Shown: positions 27,801-42,800, counted from the stretch's first letter. The stretch: DNA of 64,000 nt from Spodoptera frugiperda (GCF_023101765.2 NC_064235.1:5825501-5889500); one strand, 5' to 3'. Numbers and translations: made by a program. Notes: generated by a model from the letters alone, not told the origin.

Positions 27801-30800
27801 CAGACTCTTACTGACTAAAAACCACCCCGTTCCTACTCCTGCTTTTCAGGCCGGAGCCCCGGTAGCCTACTAGGTAGTCCGCAGCTCCAGGATCAACTGG
27901 TGTAAAATTACCTACACAAACAGAGCAAACTTCGCCCATGCTATTTAAGTGTGGGAGAGCCATGCTTCGGCACGAATGGGCCGGCTCGACCGGAGTGATA
28001 CCACGGCCTCACAGAAAACCGACGTGAAACAACGCTTGCGTTGTGTTTCGTTGTGTGAGTGAGGTTACCGGAGGCCCAATTCCCCCTTCCCAATCTTCCC
28101 CATCCCCATTCCCGAACAACAACCCTTAAATTCCTAACTCCCAAAAAGCCGGTAACGCACTTGAAAGCCTCTGGTGTTTCAAGTTTCCATGGGCGGCGGC
28201 GATTGCTGACCATCAGGTAATACGTCTGCTCGATTACTCGATATGTCTCATAAAAAAAAAGCTTCGGCCTGAGAGCCGTGCCTTTAATTCCTAACCCTCA
28301 AAAAGCCGGCAACGCACTTGTAACGCCTGTTGTTTAGAGTGTCCATGAGCGGCGACGATTGCTTACCATCAGATCGACACCAGCAATTTATACTACGCTA
28401 ACTCAAAAAAGCGTACTTTACGTAATATTTGTAGGTACCTAGATACATACTTAAATAAAACAAAATTAGAAGAAGGTAAACAGTTTATTATAGGTAAGTA
28501 CTTACTTATTAATTAACTATAAGAGATCAGATCAATAACAATTCGACTTCGAATAATTATAATTTCAAAACAACATTGCACTCGGAGAAAACAAAAACTT
28601 TCAATTGGTGAATATAAATCACATAAATTAAACAATATTATAAGTTGTAATTAAGTATTATGAACTCAAACATAATTACGTTTTAATCTAAATTGCACGA
28701 AATGTTGATAATTTTAGCAAAAAACAAAATCTTTCAGTTGGTAAATATAAATCACATAATAAGATTTTTTTTATTTAAACCTTTACAATCTTATATACCT
28801 TAAACTAACATATATTATATACGTCATATACAAAAACTTGTAAGTAAATAAAACTTAAATCTATGTTAGTATCACTTCCTATGCACTACGAACGTTAAAA
28901 ACGAACATTAAGAACTCAAACATAATTAGATATATTTAAATGAAGCTTGCACTCAATATTGTTATTCTGAGAAAAATAAACTTCCAATTGATGAATATAA
29001 ATCACATAATTTAAATAATAAGATGTAATTATTTAACAGTTTTTTTTTATTTTATTCTAGATAATTTTATCGTTATTTATATTTTTAGTCCAATTTTTTT
29101 TTTGCTTATATTACTTTTGAAATCAAATATCATGTTTTACACAGTATAAGGATTTCCATTGACTTTTACCCATCGCACTAGTGAATACTATTCATCTGGC
29201 GAATATACCTCTCTACCTCTTGCAGTCTTTTCTATTAAAGCAATGAACTGAGTCGCCCTCATTCTGAGTATATCCCTTTTCCATAAAATGGTGGCTAATC
29301 TTAATTTTAAACATTTTTGCAGCTAATAAATACATATAGTATACGATACGATTACGATAACGTACGTACATATATAACACATATACAAGAAAAAATTAAG
29401 CAGTCGGGACCCATTCTAGAAAGCCAGCCGTATGTGCCCTCACTAAGTCTTCATAACATTTAGAATGGGTCCCGACTGCTTAAATTTTTCTTGTATTAGT
29501 GTTTTTTCATTTTCATGTTATAAAGAAACGCAGTCGGGTTTTTTAGCTTTTTAAATTACCTTTTTTATTTGGTAAACGAAAGCCTATCTTCAAATTAGCA
29601 TTAACTATATCTCTATACTGTCTTACTGTCTGTACTCTACAATTATAATTATTATCATCACACCACTCAACATACAATTTAAACATTTTCGAAAAAGATA
29701 GAGAACTATCTAAATATTTTTTACTCGTACGTTTTCTAACATAGCGAGACTCGATAGGGGTGAATGAATTAACGTGATCTAAGACACTCTGCTTCATTTC
29801 ATTTGAAATTATACATCTATGGTTTTTATGTCTTCCTCTGTCATCAGTAACATCAGTAAAATCATTGATTTCTTGGTTTTTACGTATTGCAGTATAAACA
29901 AAATCTTTACTAATATCGAATGTATTCAAGAACATTGTCTTGCAAACTTTTTGTAATGTGATTCCATTGTCAGAATTTATGGGCAGATGATAATACAAAG
30001 TGTGTGATCGACGACTAGATTCATTGTCAACTTTAGTGGCAGTCTTTTTGCTTTTCTGTATCACATATTTGGCTATAAGTTCCCATTGTTTTGCGTGATC
30101 ACCTGTACTCCAGAAGTTTTCGAACAGATTAACTCGAACCTCGTCGCTTATTTTATTATGGCATTGCAGACGACAATTCACACAGCTGTCTTTAATACTC
30201 CTTGCTGCTTTAGTCTTTCCTTTTGACGTTGTATACTCCAATCCTGTGTTACACAAACTTTTTCTCTTTCTAGTTATCCATTCACTTTCAAGTTCAATAC
30301 CCACATCAGTCCTTTTTGATCTACGTTTTGTAATTTTTGGGGTCGAAACTGCATAATAGTCAATACATGGAGTAGATATTATCGATACTGAATCTGTATT
30401 TTCGAGGCCGTTATCCATAGGCGAATCAGGAAGACTTTCTTGGGCGGATGTATCGATTCCAGGTGTCAGTGTTCTATCTTCAGTCACGAATTCAGGATCA
30501 TGAATTTCAGCAAGTAATGGCGACGATTCTAAAACAATAGGTATAATGTATTGAAATCATATTTCAATATTTTTATAAGGAACATGTACTTACAAAAAAA
30601 AATAGTCAACGTACCATTAATAAACTAATTAATACGTTAACACATAAGTATTTACTACGTAAAAGTCGCTAAGTCGTTCATTTTACAAACGAACAAGTAT
30701 ACACACGAACGCACTAAACTACGCTAACTATTAGAGTTAGCGTAGTGTTGCACGGACTTTGACCAAAGTACTATTAATAGAACTTATGACGGGATATTTA

Positions 30801-33800
30801 CCATGTTTATTAATTTTGATGAGTTTCCAATATTTCGGCACTGTTGCAAGCGCCATGATCACGGATTAACTGGAGTAAATGCGGGTGGATGTTTACGAGA
30901 CTTTGACCAAAGTGGCTCCAATTTTGAAAAAAACCTAGCGTATTACTATAAAACATATTTATACAATGTGATAGGGGTGGGACTTCTAACCCGTTAAGGC
31001 TGAGTACTACATCTAATTTTATCGACAAAAAAAAATATGGGGTGTTAAGCCCCCAATAGAAAATATTGAAAACTAGTGATTTTTTTCTCACCAAAACATT
31101 ATCAAACATATGAAGCTATCGTTTGTCGTTTTTCTTTTGTTTCTACGACGCATATAACCTTTGATATCACATAAAGTATCAAGCGCGCTGTAATAGCCAT
31201 AATTTTGAGGGGGAGGGGGTTCAACCCCCCATATTATTATTTTTTGTCGATAAAATTAGATGTAGTACTCAGCCTAACGGGTTAGAAGTCTCACCCCTAT
31301 CACATTGTATACTTAACATACGTTAATAGTCCATAATAACACATAATACTAACCTCTGTCGATAGTATAAAGTAATACCTCAAAATTTTTATCAACACTA
31401 AATGTGTTGACTGCACGGTTGGCGCGGAGGCTGGGCAACTGGCTGCCGTGCAACGTGTTGCGGGTTCGATTCCCGCACGGAACAACTCTTTGTGTGATCC
31501 ATAAATTGTTGTTCCGAGTCTGGGCATCATGTGTATGTGAACTTGTATGTTTGTAAACGCACCCACGACACAGGAGAAAATCCTAGTGTGGGGCAAAGTT
31601 TTTACAAAAAAAAAAAAAAAACAAAACACATTTTAAGCAATTTGGCATAAAAAAAACGTTTTTACCTAAACTTCGAGTTAGCGTAGTATAAATTGCTGGT
31701 GTCGAGATGATCCGTCTGCTCGTTTACCGACTTATACCAAAAAAATAACATTTTCAAAGTCAAAGTCAAAATTATTTATATCAATTAGACCAGGAAGGCA
31801 CTTTTGAACGTCAAAGCGAATATAATAATATTAATAACGTCTGTCTGTCGGTCAGTCCTCTAGTTGCTCTATTTGCTCGTTCCAAAGTGTAGATTCCTAT
31901 GGAGAAGAACGAGCAAGAAACTCCATAGGTTACTCTTTTTCAATCAGATTTTAAACTTTATAATATGTTACCTGTAGTTCCCGCGCCGGTGTATTGAATC
32001 AGACATCGGCTACTGGCAAGCTCCCAAAGCTTAATGGACGAATCCAATCCAGATGTCAATAAATACTGAAAATAAAACATAAAAAGCCCATTAATTATTA
32101 TGTTATCGGCTTACTCACGTAACTGTTTGACGAGGAACTCGACTAGTTTCAAGTCATGTTAGAGGCTCATATTCATGAGCAGCATTCCGCGACACACGAC
32201 ACGGCGATTGTCGCGCTGATATTGAATAATTAATTAGACTGCACGGTTGGCGCGGTGGCTGGGCAATCGGCTGCCGCGCAACGTGTAGCGTGTAACTCTT
32301 TGTGTGATCCACAAATTATTGTTTCGGGTCTGGGTGTAATGATAAATGATATTTATTTCTGTAAATAGGTTATAAAATAACACTTTTACACGTCAATATT
32401 TCAAATAGCTAGATGAGGCCGGCATTTCCTATCGGACTACTCTGAGAAGAAATGCCGAAACAAACTCAGAAGTCATATAGTCTCTTTTAAAGTCCAAACA
32501 CCAATGTGTATGTGAACTTGTATGTTTGTAAACGCACCCACGACACAGGAGAAAATTCTAGTGGAGTGTGCAGTCGGTTACCCAGCCAATGCGCCAACCG
32601 TGCAGTCATCATCATATTTGGTTTATAGCCATATAACCCACAGCACTGACTACAAACGTTAAAATAAATAAATAAAGAGACAATATTTTTTTATAAACTT
32701 TGCCCCACACTAGGATTGTCTCCTGTGTCGTGGGTGCGTTTACAAACATACAAGTTCACATACACATGACACTCAGACCCGAAACAACAATTTGTGGATC
32801 ACACAAAGTGATCAGTGCAGTCGAAAAACGTTCCCATACCTTGCTATTCCTGGTAAAAGCGACGGAGCAGACCTCGGCGCCGTCGTGTGCATTGATGAAC
32901 GTGTTGAAGCATCGGTTGGACACCGTGTCCCAAAGCTTCACGCAGCCGTCCGCGCTGCCGCTCGCGAAGTACTTGCCGTTCGGGGAGAATCTAAACGTGG
33001 GGAGATAAATTTTATTAATATAACTAGCAAACCCGGCAAACTCCGTTTCGCCACCAATGACTTTCCCTAATTTTCTTGTTTAGGGAACAGAGAGTAAAGT
33101 TCCCTAAGAAAAGGAGGATCCTCTGACCAAGCGCCTTAGTCTGCTATTACAATTGTGTCAGAATGGTCGATCACTGAGCAATGTTATACAACCTACATAG
33201 CTCCGTACTCTGTATAAAGTGGTTTACAAATACGCACGATGCGATGAAAACAATGGATATTGATTGTTTTCTTTGACGAAGCGACATAGACAGTTAAAGA
33301 GATAGCTACATTCATAACAAACTCATACTAAGAGTCTGACACTCCCTCTTGCCTCACCCAAGGCGTGAGAAGTAATTAGAGAATTCACCCCCCCCCCCTT
33401 CATAAAAAAAATACCGACGAGCATGCATAGAAACACTAATAACTATTGATAAAGCGAAAGAGGTATGTTAGATCAGTAGCAATTGGGGGTCCGTTTCTAA
33501 TCAGGAAGACAGTAGGGGGGTAAGGCTGTTCTAAGCTACCCCACGGTTTTAAGTTAGTGTCTATATTTGTTAAGATAAATACCTATTATTGGAAGCAAGT
33601 ATAACAGCTCACACATAGGACCCATTTAGTTTTAAGTCAAATTTCCGTGGTGCTTGGCGACTGGGCTTCTCCCAGTTGTGGAGTCTCTTTGTGCCTTAAG
33701 GCTTAAGTCATTCTGTCTCCTGCATTAAATTCACCGAGGGAAGTGGAAACTACCGTTTTCTTTTCTTCTCCTCTAATAATATCTTCTGATTTATTTCGTT

Positions 33801-36800
33801 GCGGGATCCAAGACAGTCATTCATGTCCCTGGGACGCGCCGGACTTCAGTGTTCCGGTGTTTTCATGGTTGTATCTACTGTAGATCCTGGCTTACAGGAG
33901 TTGCAGCGGTATGGGAGGTTGTGGCGGGCTTGTTCCATAAAAAAAGATAAATGGCGTTCCATTGTCTCCGCCTCAATATTTCCTCCCTTAAAAAAAGGAA
34001 ATGTAATACTTACTGTATAGAATTAACTTGTCTAGTATGATGATGCGAAGGTATGGGGCACACGAAGCAGGCACTAGTGGTGACGTCATACAGCCGGATC
34101 ACTGGTTGGGTGCTAGACGCTATTATGTGGTCGCCTAGAGGGTGGAACGCCACGCATAGCACTTGTTCTGCGTCCTGGGTGGAGGAGTATTTGTTATTAA
34201 TGTATTTTAAAACTATAGTTAAATTCAAACATCATCAACAGCCTATAAGTGGCCACTGCTGACCAAAAGGCTCTTCTTACACGGAAAATGTTTCAGCATT
34301 AATCACCACGCTTGCTCAATGTGGGTTGGCGATATCATACTTATAATCAGAAATTAAGACCAGGTTTTCTCACAATGTTTTCCTTCACCATTTGTAAGGG
34401 GTGTGTAAATAATCTTAGAAAGTACATGTAACTCAGAAAACGTCACATTGGCACGTGCCGTTGGTAGGTTTCGAACCCGCACTCTCATGCATAATAACAA
34501 GCGGGCGAACATTTCCACTGATACTAAGCTATGAAGCTATACGAAGAAGATGCCATGCATAGCATGCATCGTTCCATACAAAAAACATAGCTTAACCGAC
34601 ACCGTTTCCACCAGTGCTAAGCTATGTGTACCAATGAATATGATTGGTGGAAGCCAAACATTTCCACAGCAACGTAGCATAGCACATCTCTGGTGGAAAA
34701 TCACACTAATATAATGCAAATCTGTCTATTCCTGCGTAAATTAAAGTCAATATTTCATTAAATAAAATAGTTACTTACAGTGATAGATTTATAAGCCTTC
34801 TTAGCGGACGCCTTAGTGATGTCGAATAGTTTGATGCAACAGTCTCGGGAGGCGGACACCAGTATCTGTTCGCGAGGGTGGAAGTCCAGGGCTGTGATCT
34901 CGTCTGTGTGGTCGTATCTAGGGAAAGGGCAAAAAAATATATTATTATTATTTATACTGACTCGATGGTCGAGTGGTCGCAAGTGCGACTATAGTACGGT
35001 TTCCAGATTCAGACTGATCATTTCCTGGACAATTTTAGGGCCACGAACGGAATCTGAGTTTCAGTGTTCCATGCGAAACTAAACAAAACTGTTAAAGTAG
35101 GAATTACCGTACCTCAAATCATGCAGTGCGACTTGCGAGCACGTTACTACGTTTGGTTTGAGTTTTGCAGCCATAGTATCTCTCAGTATAGCAATAGGCT
35201 CCCCTATTACAAGGGACTTATAACACAAATGGTGAAAAGTGGTTGTACATTGTATAGCGGCATTACGTGCCGTAATGTGCACCTCTGCTTATCCCTTCGG
35301 GGATAAAAGGTGCGACGAATACTCACAATGTCCTGATGACAGGGTGTCCTTGCTGTTCCCTCCCTGGGTCCACTTCCTCAGGTGCTGACTTAGCCAACAT
35401 ACGTTCCACGTCCAGAATCTATGACAAACATAAAAAATTGTAAATTTTCGCCGAACCCCAGGCATAAATTTATAGCCTTTTTATTCGGACATGAAACAAA
35501 TTATCTTAAGCTATCAGTGTGTTCTTCCTCCACTTCTGTGTGTCCGGCAAAGGCCTTTATTTTGAGGGGGAAAATTATCCAATATCTTCTGGCGCCTTGG
35601 CAAAACGAGAGGTCGTGTCAGACTCTTACTGACTAAAAACCACCCCGTTTCCTACTCCTGCTTTTCGAGCAGAAACCCCGATAACTCGCTAGGTAGTCCG
35701 CAAAGTCAATGCATTTATTTCAATTAATCCTTAATTAGGTACCTAATTTTGAGACATCAAATTGAATTGTCCTTCAGTGAAGCTAGGCTCGTTCCAAAGC
35801 ATAGCTTTGAATACCGCAGCTCCGTAATACCTTAATAGAAGCATCGACAGATCCGGTAGCGACCAGCTGCCCACAAGCACTGAAGGCACCAGCTCTGCAA
35901 GCCATCTTATGTGACGTCACGTAGGCGGTCTCATAGGTAGCCGGCTCCGGGGCCAGGGATGAGGCGTCCATTTCATATTCCAAGTCTGGGGAGGGAGAGA
36001 AAAATAAGTGTGAAAGAAAAATTGCATAATACCGACAGTCGAAGGGCTACTAGACTCTTTTGATGACTTGGTATAAGCCTCTAATAAAACTAATAGCTGA
36101 CACTTTTTTCTTTTTTTAAGGGGGGAATATCATCCAATAACTTTTCCCTCAATCATCGAATGACGGATCATACAAAGAGTTGCTTTGTGCAGGAATCGAA
36201 CTTGCGACATGTTGCACAGCAGCCAGTTACCCAGCTACCACACCAACCATGCAATCAAGAAGTAATAACAAAAATCAAGAATAATGTTTACATTGAGTAG
36301 CAGATAAACTCATCATATTTTTTTTTACATTTAATGAACCGATGTTTGGCCGCTATCTCACCTAATGGTAAGTGATGATGCGGCCCACGATGGACATTAT
36401 ATGTCTACTCACCAAATCCAGTAGTTCCGAGCAGATGTTCAGCTCCACTGGAAGCTGCGAGCCTGTCCTTGCGGTCCGGCTCGTGTTGCAGACCCACCAT
36501 CATTAGATTCAGGAGTCTAGGAGAAACATACATCATAATTAGCTATTTATTTTTATTTATTATCACATATATTTATTAAAAATTCTCTAAAAATATATTT
36601 TTAAACATTACTTATAAAATATAAAAACAAAATAACATTTAAAAAAATAAAAATAGGAGCCGACCAGTAGCAGGCGTATCGTCCAAGCTACCGGTGGTTA
36701 GGGCTTCAGAGACAGGAACCTCCTCACAATATATGCTGTTATTCATTATAATGTGTGAACATTCTTTCTGATTTGGTTACCATGAATGTGGTGAGTGTCA

Positions 36801-39800
36801 CATTATTGGCCCAGAATCAGTAAGTTTGGGGGTGATTCACCCATTATTCCTATGCTTGACATTTCTCCAGTTGTGTCGGTCTGCCAACCCATTCGGGTTC
36901 TGAGACTAAGAGAACAGAGAGTACACCTATATTTACGCACACACTTGTGCACTATAAAATCTGCATAGTAAGCCAATCTAGTTAGACAGACTTGCCACTA
37001 TTGTCGAAATTGATTGGAATTTAAGACTTACCGGTCACTGGGTGGACATGGCGGATCAGCATGAACTGCTGACGCCAAAGTTGCGGCAATAGGTTGGAAT
37101 CCATCGTAGTACAATTGACTGCAAAAGAAAATAACAATGTATTTTTCTAAACTAAATTTAACCTAAATTAAACGTATTTAACCTATAAATTGTAACATAT
37201 GGTGCTATTTTAACACTAGAATAAACAAGTTTAAAGATAAAAGTACAGTATTTATGATTATATGCTATTGTTTTGTAGTTACAGCAAAAATATTTGCATA
37301 GTAAATTTACGATGAACTAAGTTATAATAAACAACGAAAAATTAACATGAATTACCTTATTATCATGCGGTAAAGCAGCTCCCGATTCTTGACGACATTT
37401 CTAGTATCAATTTCTCCTGGTGTATCCTTCATTTTGTTTAGTTTTAAATCATTAAATGCTCAAACAACCGACAAACAAACAAACTCTTCCAGGTTAAGTT
37501 TGACAACACAGTGACATTTCTAAATCTTTTGTCTATGCCCAAAAGGTGTGGTTTGACTAAGCGATTTTAAGCAGCTATGTAAAAATCGACTAAAACCGGG
37601 CAAGAGCGCAGACAGACTAAAGTTCTTTACAGTAACTGAGTTTAGTTGAATGACCTTAGGTTTCAAAGGGAAGGGGAGTCCTAATCAATAATTGCGCGCA
37701 TGCGTATAATCCCTTTACATTACGCTGAACTTCAAAGGTAGCACTCATCGACCACAAAGACCAGTGTAACATGGTCTCGCTTTGTATAATCATTCCACAC
37801 ATTGGACGGTCAGTTTATACTGGTTTAAATAGCTATGAGATTATCTACACGACTTAATTACTAAAGGGGATGAGCACAGGGGTTAATGAAATGTTACTAA
37901 TACTAAGCGTGTGCTTACTCTACGGTTTACAATTTACTACACACGTTTGAGGCAGATCAATGAGTTTACGGTAGAGATGTGAAATGAAATTATGAGATTT
38001 AATACAAATATCCCATTTGATTATTCAACCAAAGTTAAATAAATGTTTGGTTGAAGGGGTGCTTATTTCACTGTAAAGCAAGTTCAAGCTTGGTTTGATT
38101 CCTAGATTTTTCATTACCATAATCGTAACATATTCTAAATGAATTTAAACATGGGTTCCTCTGTGACTTTAGGGTCTGCAACTAGTTGTGTGTGCTGTCT
38201 CGTGTCCAGTAATTTTACTTTGCTGTCCCGGAATAAAAAAATACTACGTGCGATATATTAAACCCCTAAAAAGGCCGGCAACGCACTGGTAACGCCTCAG
38301 TTTCGGGTATCCATGGGCGGTAGCGATTGCCTACCATCAGGTGATCCGTCAGCACCTTAAAAAAATAGTAAAATCTCCCTTATTTCATGTAATTAAGCTA
38401 TACTTACTTATTTTTACATTGCTCTTTGTCCCCAGGTACTGCTGACTGGCTGTAGATGTGTGGAGCTAGATTGCTGGGACGGCGACGACGGCAGCCCCGT
38501 CATATACCACGGACACACCTTCACCACCAAGATACCGTTCAGGAGAGTGGTGGAAACTATTGCTAGGTTGGTTTTACATCTATCTAATACCTTTAAACGA
38601 GCAATTCTTGTATATATAGAATCAAGATCTCGGAAACGGCTCCAACGATTTTCTTGAAAGTTACAGATTAGGGGTTTTTCGAGTCAAAAAATCGATTTAT
38701 TTTCCAGGTTTTATTTTTAGGTTCCAGGACCAAGAAAAGCTCGGTTCCTAAGATACAGGCAATAAGTTAATAATTTCTTCATAACCGACGACTAACGCCA
38801 TCTATTTTTCAAAAATCGCTACGGAGCGAAGCTCTGTCAACCAGGTACTGTTTAATCTGTTTTAGGCGGTATGGACCCTATCGTTTTATTTTTATATTTG
38901 ATGGGACGACGTTTGGCCGCTATCTCACCTGATGGTAAGCGATGATGCGGCCTACGATGGAGCACGTCTGCCCATAAGCAACCTATTCACTCGGGCCTTG
39001 AAGACACCCAGGTTATACCCATCAGGAAACACAGACTCCGGCAAGGAGTTCCACTCCCTAGCAGTTCGCACAAGGAAGCTTGAAGCGAAGCGCTTCGTGC
39101 GAGTGGGTAGGATGATAGTCTGTTAGATAACGAAAGTCTGATACCGACATAGTCTATTGGTGCTTTTCCACCAGAGCTGTGCTATGCTACGTTGCCGTGG
39201 ATGCGCTTGGCTTAATTAGCACTGTTAAGCTATGTTTTTATATGGATTGCTGCGTGCTATGTATGCGTGCTACGGAGGGCTTCCCTACTATCGATACATC
39301 GCATACTCGAGCTGCGCATCTTCCTTGCACAGCTACTTTGCGGCAGCGCATCTTCATAGCATATCTTACTCGCACAACTACATAGCTTAGTATCAGTGGA
39401 AACGGTCACATAGTTTCACAGCTTAGCTATTACATCTTTTTAGCATAGCTACATAGCACATCTCTGGTGGAAAATCACATCTTTCCACATAAAAACATAG
39501 CTTAGCTGAGTCCGTTTCCACCAGTGCTAAGCTACATATGTGTACCAAAGAATATGATTGGTGAAATCCAAACGCATCTACAGCAACGTAGCATACATCT
39601 CTGGTGGAAAAACACACTAATTCCCGACACAATAACATTTCTATATAATTATATTTTTTTTATACTTAATAGAATGGCGCTTGGCCACTATCTCGCCTGG
39701 TGGTAAGCGATGATGTGGCCGACGACTCTTCTATTATCTACTACATCTACTATCTGCATCTTCTATCATCTCACTTTAAAATAAATATTTCTATTTGTTA

Positions 39801-42800
39801 CCATTCAGGAGTGCGTTCGTGGCGTCTCCGTACCCTCTGATCCTGAGCATAGAGAACCACTGCAGCCTGCCGCAACAACAGGTCATGGCCAGCACATTTG
39901 AGGTCGGTTGTTCATCATCTAACTACAGTAGGAACTCGATTATCCGGCTCCCGGTTATACGGATTCGCGATTATCCGGACTACCGACTCGTTATATTAAA
40001 ATTAAAACTACAAGTCGAATTTATGCAACGTAACGTACACGTATGTAGGTATGTAATCTAAGAAGATTTATCTCATAACAATTATTAATAAACATTGATT
40101 TTCATTCATAAGTGATTGTTGTTTCTATTAAATACATAACATCGTATGTACAACATAATATGTATGCACAAAATTCGCTTTTCTTCATAAATTCGATTAT
40201 CCGGATTTTCGATTATCCGAATGTCCAACGACAATAATTAGTCCAGTTAATCGAGTTTCTACTGTATTTAAAAAATATGTTCTGAATAATTTCTTTGCGG
40301 GATCCAAGACAGTCATTCATGTCCCTGTGACGCGCTGGACTTCAGTGTTCCGGTGTTTTCATGGTTGTATCTATTGTAGTTCCTGCTGCACAGGAGTTGC
40401 AGCGGTTTTGAGAGATTGTGGAAGATAGGGGCAGAATTGTCCCAAAAAAAAAATGACGTAGCATCTAAACTAACCCCTTACTTATACTGTTAGGTGTCAC
40501 TTAAATAATGGTTAAAACCAAAATGTCATTTAATGCCAACTATCTCAGCTTCGTAGTTTCTTAAAACTTAGAAGGGGTTGATGTAAACAGGCATGGGATT
40601 TCCAAAATCGTCTTTTTTATGTTATAAGCCGGTAAACGAGCAGACGAATCACCTGATGGTAAGCAATCGCCGCCGCCCATGGACACCCGAAACACCAGAG
40701 ACATTACAAGTACGTTGCCGGCCTTTTGGGGGTTAGGAATTTGATTTTTTCGGGAATCGGGATTACGAAGATTGGAAGAAAGGGATTGGGCGTCCGGTAA
40801 CCTCACTCACACAACGCAAGCGTTTGTTACACGTCGGTTTTCTGCTCGGCCGTGGTATCACTCCGGTCGAGCCGGCCCATTCGTGCCGAAGCATGGCTCT
40901 CCCATACTTGAGCTGATACTCTATTGATGTCGTCTTCATCCAGGCAGTGTTCGGAGAGAAACTGGTGACGTCATTCCTCTTTGAAGTCGACTACACTGAC
41001 GAGCCGAGGCTTCCCAGTCCGGAGCAGCTTAAATATAAGGTCAGTATTACTTTTATTAAATTGGGTTTAAACAAGTACATTGTATAGCGGCATTACGTGC
41101 CGTAATGTGCACCTCTGCCTACCCCTTCGGAGATAAAAGGCGTGACGTTGTGTGTGTGTGTGTGTGTTTTAAACAAGCAGATGAGTCACCTGATGGTAAG
41201 CTTTCAGCGCTGACCAAGGACACCTGCAACACCAGATAAGTTACAGGTGCGTTGCCGGCCTTTTAATAAGGCTCTCTTTTTGAAGGTTTGATGGTCGTAT
41301 CGGTTCGGAAATACCGCCGACAGTTTTGCTGTGTGAGGTATTAAGTTTTGAAAGAAGCGCTACTACTAGAAATATTACTTTTACATCTATAAATGTACAC
41401 CTCTACACTTTCCGTGGACAACGTATACACTATTAAGGCTACATATTTGACAGAGGCTGGGCAACAGCGATTTCTGATAAACCAGTACGTTTTAGAAACA
41501 TTCCATTCCTAAAAACACTACAATCATTGGCGCTGGAAATCGAGGAAGGCCACAGGCTAAAACATCACGCTATGACCAAAAAAGCCGCGCCGGCATCGCT
41601 AGTATTATAACTACATATAAAACTGTTATTTATTATGTTATCGGCACGTAATGTTTTGACGAGGAACTCGACTAGTTCCAAGCCCTGCTAGAGGCTCATA
41701 TTCATGAGCAGCATTCCGCGACACACGACGCGGCGACTGTCGCGCTGCTACTGTCACGAAAGTTATAATAAAATTATATGAAACTGTTATTTCAAGTATT
41801 TCTTTAAATGCTTTTGTTTCCCCACCAGGTCCTAATAAAGAACAAGAAGCTACTCCCGATCGAATCGAGTCCAACCATGGGTCTGACTGGGGCCAGCTCA
41901 GCACAAGGATACAGCGGCGTCCTGTCTACGGCATTCAGGTAATTTATTCTGGGCAACCGACTACGCTATGACAATTGCTCGAAAGTAGAGGTGCTTTTCC
42001 ACCACAGATGTGCAATGTATGTAGGTATGCTGCGAGGATGTAACAACTAAGCTTTGAAACTATGTAACCGTTTCCACTGATACGAACAAGATGTGCTATG
42101 AAGATGCGCCACCGCAAAGTAGTAGTGCGAGGACGATGCGCAGCTCGAGTATGCGATGTAAAGATAGTTGGGGAGCCATCCATAGCATACACCATAGCAC
42201 GCATTCATAGCAAGCATCCATAGCACGCATCTTTCCATATAAAAAACATAGCTAAGCTGAGTCCGTTTCCGCCAGTGCTAAGCTTTGTGTGTGATTGGTA
42301 TTGATGTCAAACGCATCCACAGCAACATAGCATACCTAGTACTCGTGGTGGAGAATATAAATGATTGTTTTTTTTTCTCTTTCAACTAAATTGTACCTTG
42401 TGAGTCACTTGGGGCCAGTAGGATCCCATCGCGAGGCCCTGTCTAGCACATGCTTAACTGGTCCCATTTCACCGCAGATATAATACATGCATCGTCAATT
42501 TCTTTTTGCTGTACCTATTTGTCAATGTTTCTTTTTTACTTTGACAGTAACTACCTACTTGTCATTGTTTTCATTTAGTTTTTTGGGCGTAAAATAAATG
42601 TTCTTTCTTTCTTTCTTTCACTCTAATCCCTACCAAATTCTTCTTTTATGACCTCCACTCCATTCTTCTCCCAGGTCCAACGGCATCCGTCACACGAGCA
42701 CCTCCCTGCCGGAACAGAGCAACAGGACCAGCTCCATCATGTCCAACCAGTCTGCTGGTAGCTCGCTCACGGAGTACTTCTCCGATGAGGACTATGATGA

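Larger units (their letters stand above)
28375..31704 (-). mobile_element. 3.33-kb DNA transposon with 30-bp perfect TIRs and 4-bp TSD, in CstF-50 intron 9
   Basis: The ends 28375-28404 and 31675-31704 are perfect reverse complements over 30 bp (outer end CGACACCAGCAATTTATACT). Both are flanked by AGAT (28371-28374 and 31705-31708). Removing the element and one AGAT rebuilds a continuous repeat-A 3' end (ACCATC-AGAT-GATCCG), so both ends and the target duplication are secure. It carries one truncated ORF on the minus strand plus later insertions: a 350-bp MITE and a SINE. A 4-bp duplication suits Sola- or Chapaev-type elements, but the family is not proven. Confidence 0.9.
28284..31750 (+). 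repeat. Repeat A copy split by the transposon (28284-28374 and 31705-31750)
   Basis: The left piece ends GCTTACCATC-AGAT and the right resumes AGAT-GATCCGTCTGCTCG. The intact consensus, seen many times here, is ACCATCAGGTGATCCGTCTG. Confidence 0.88.
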
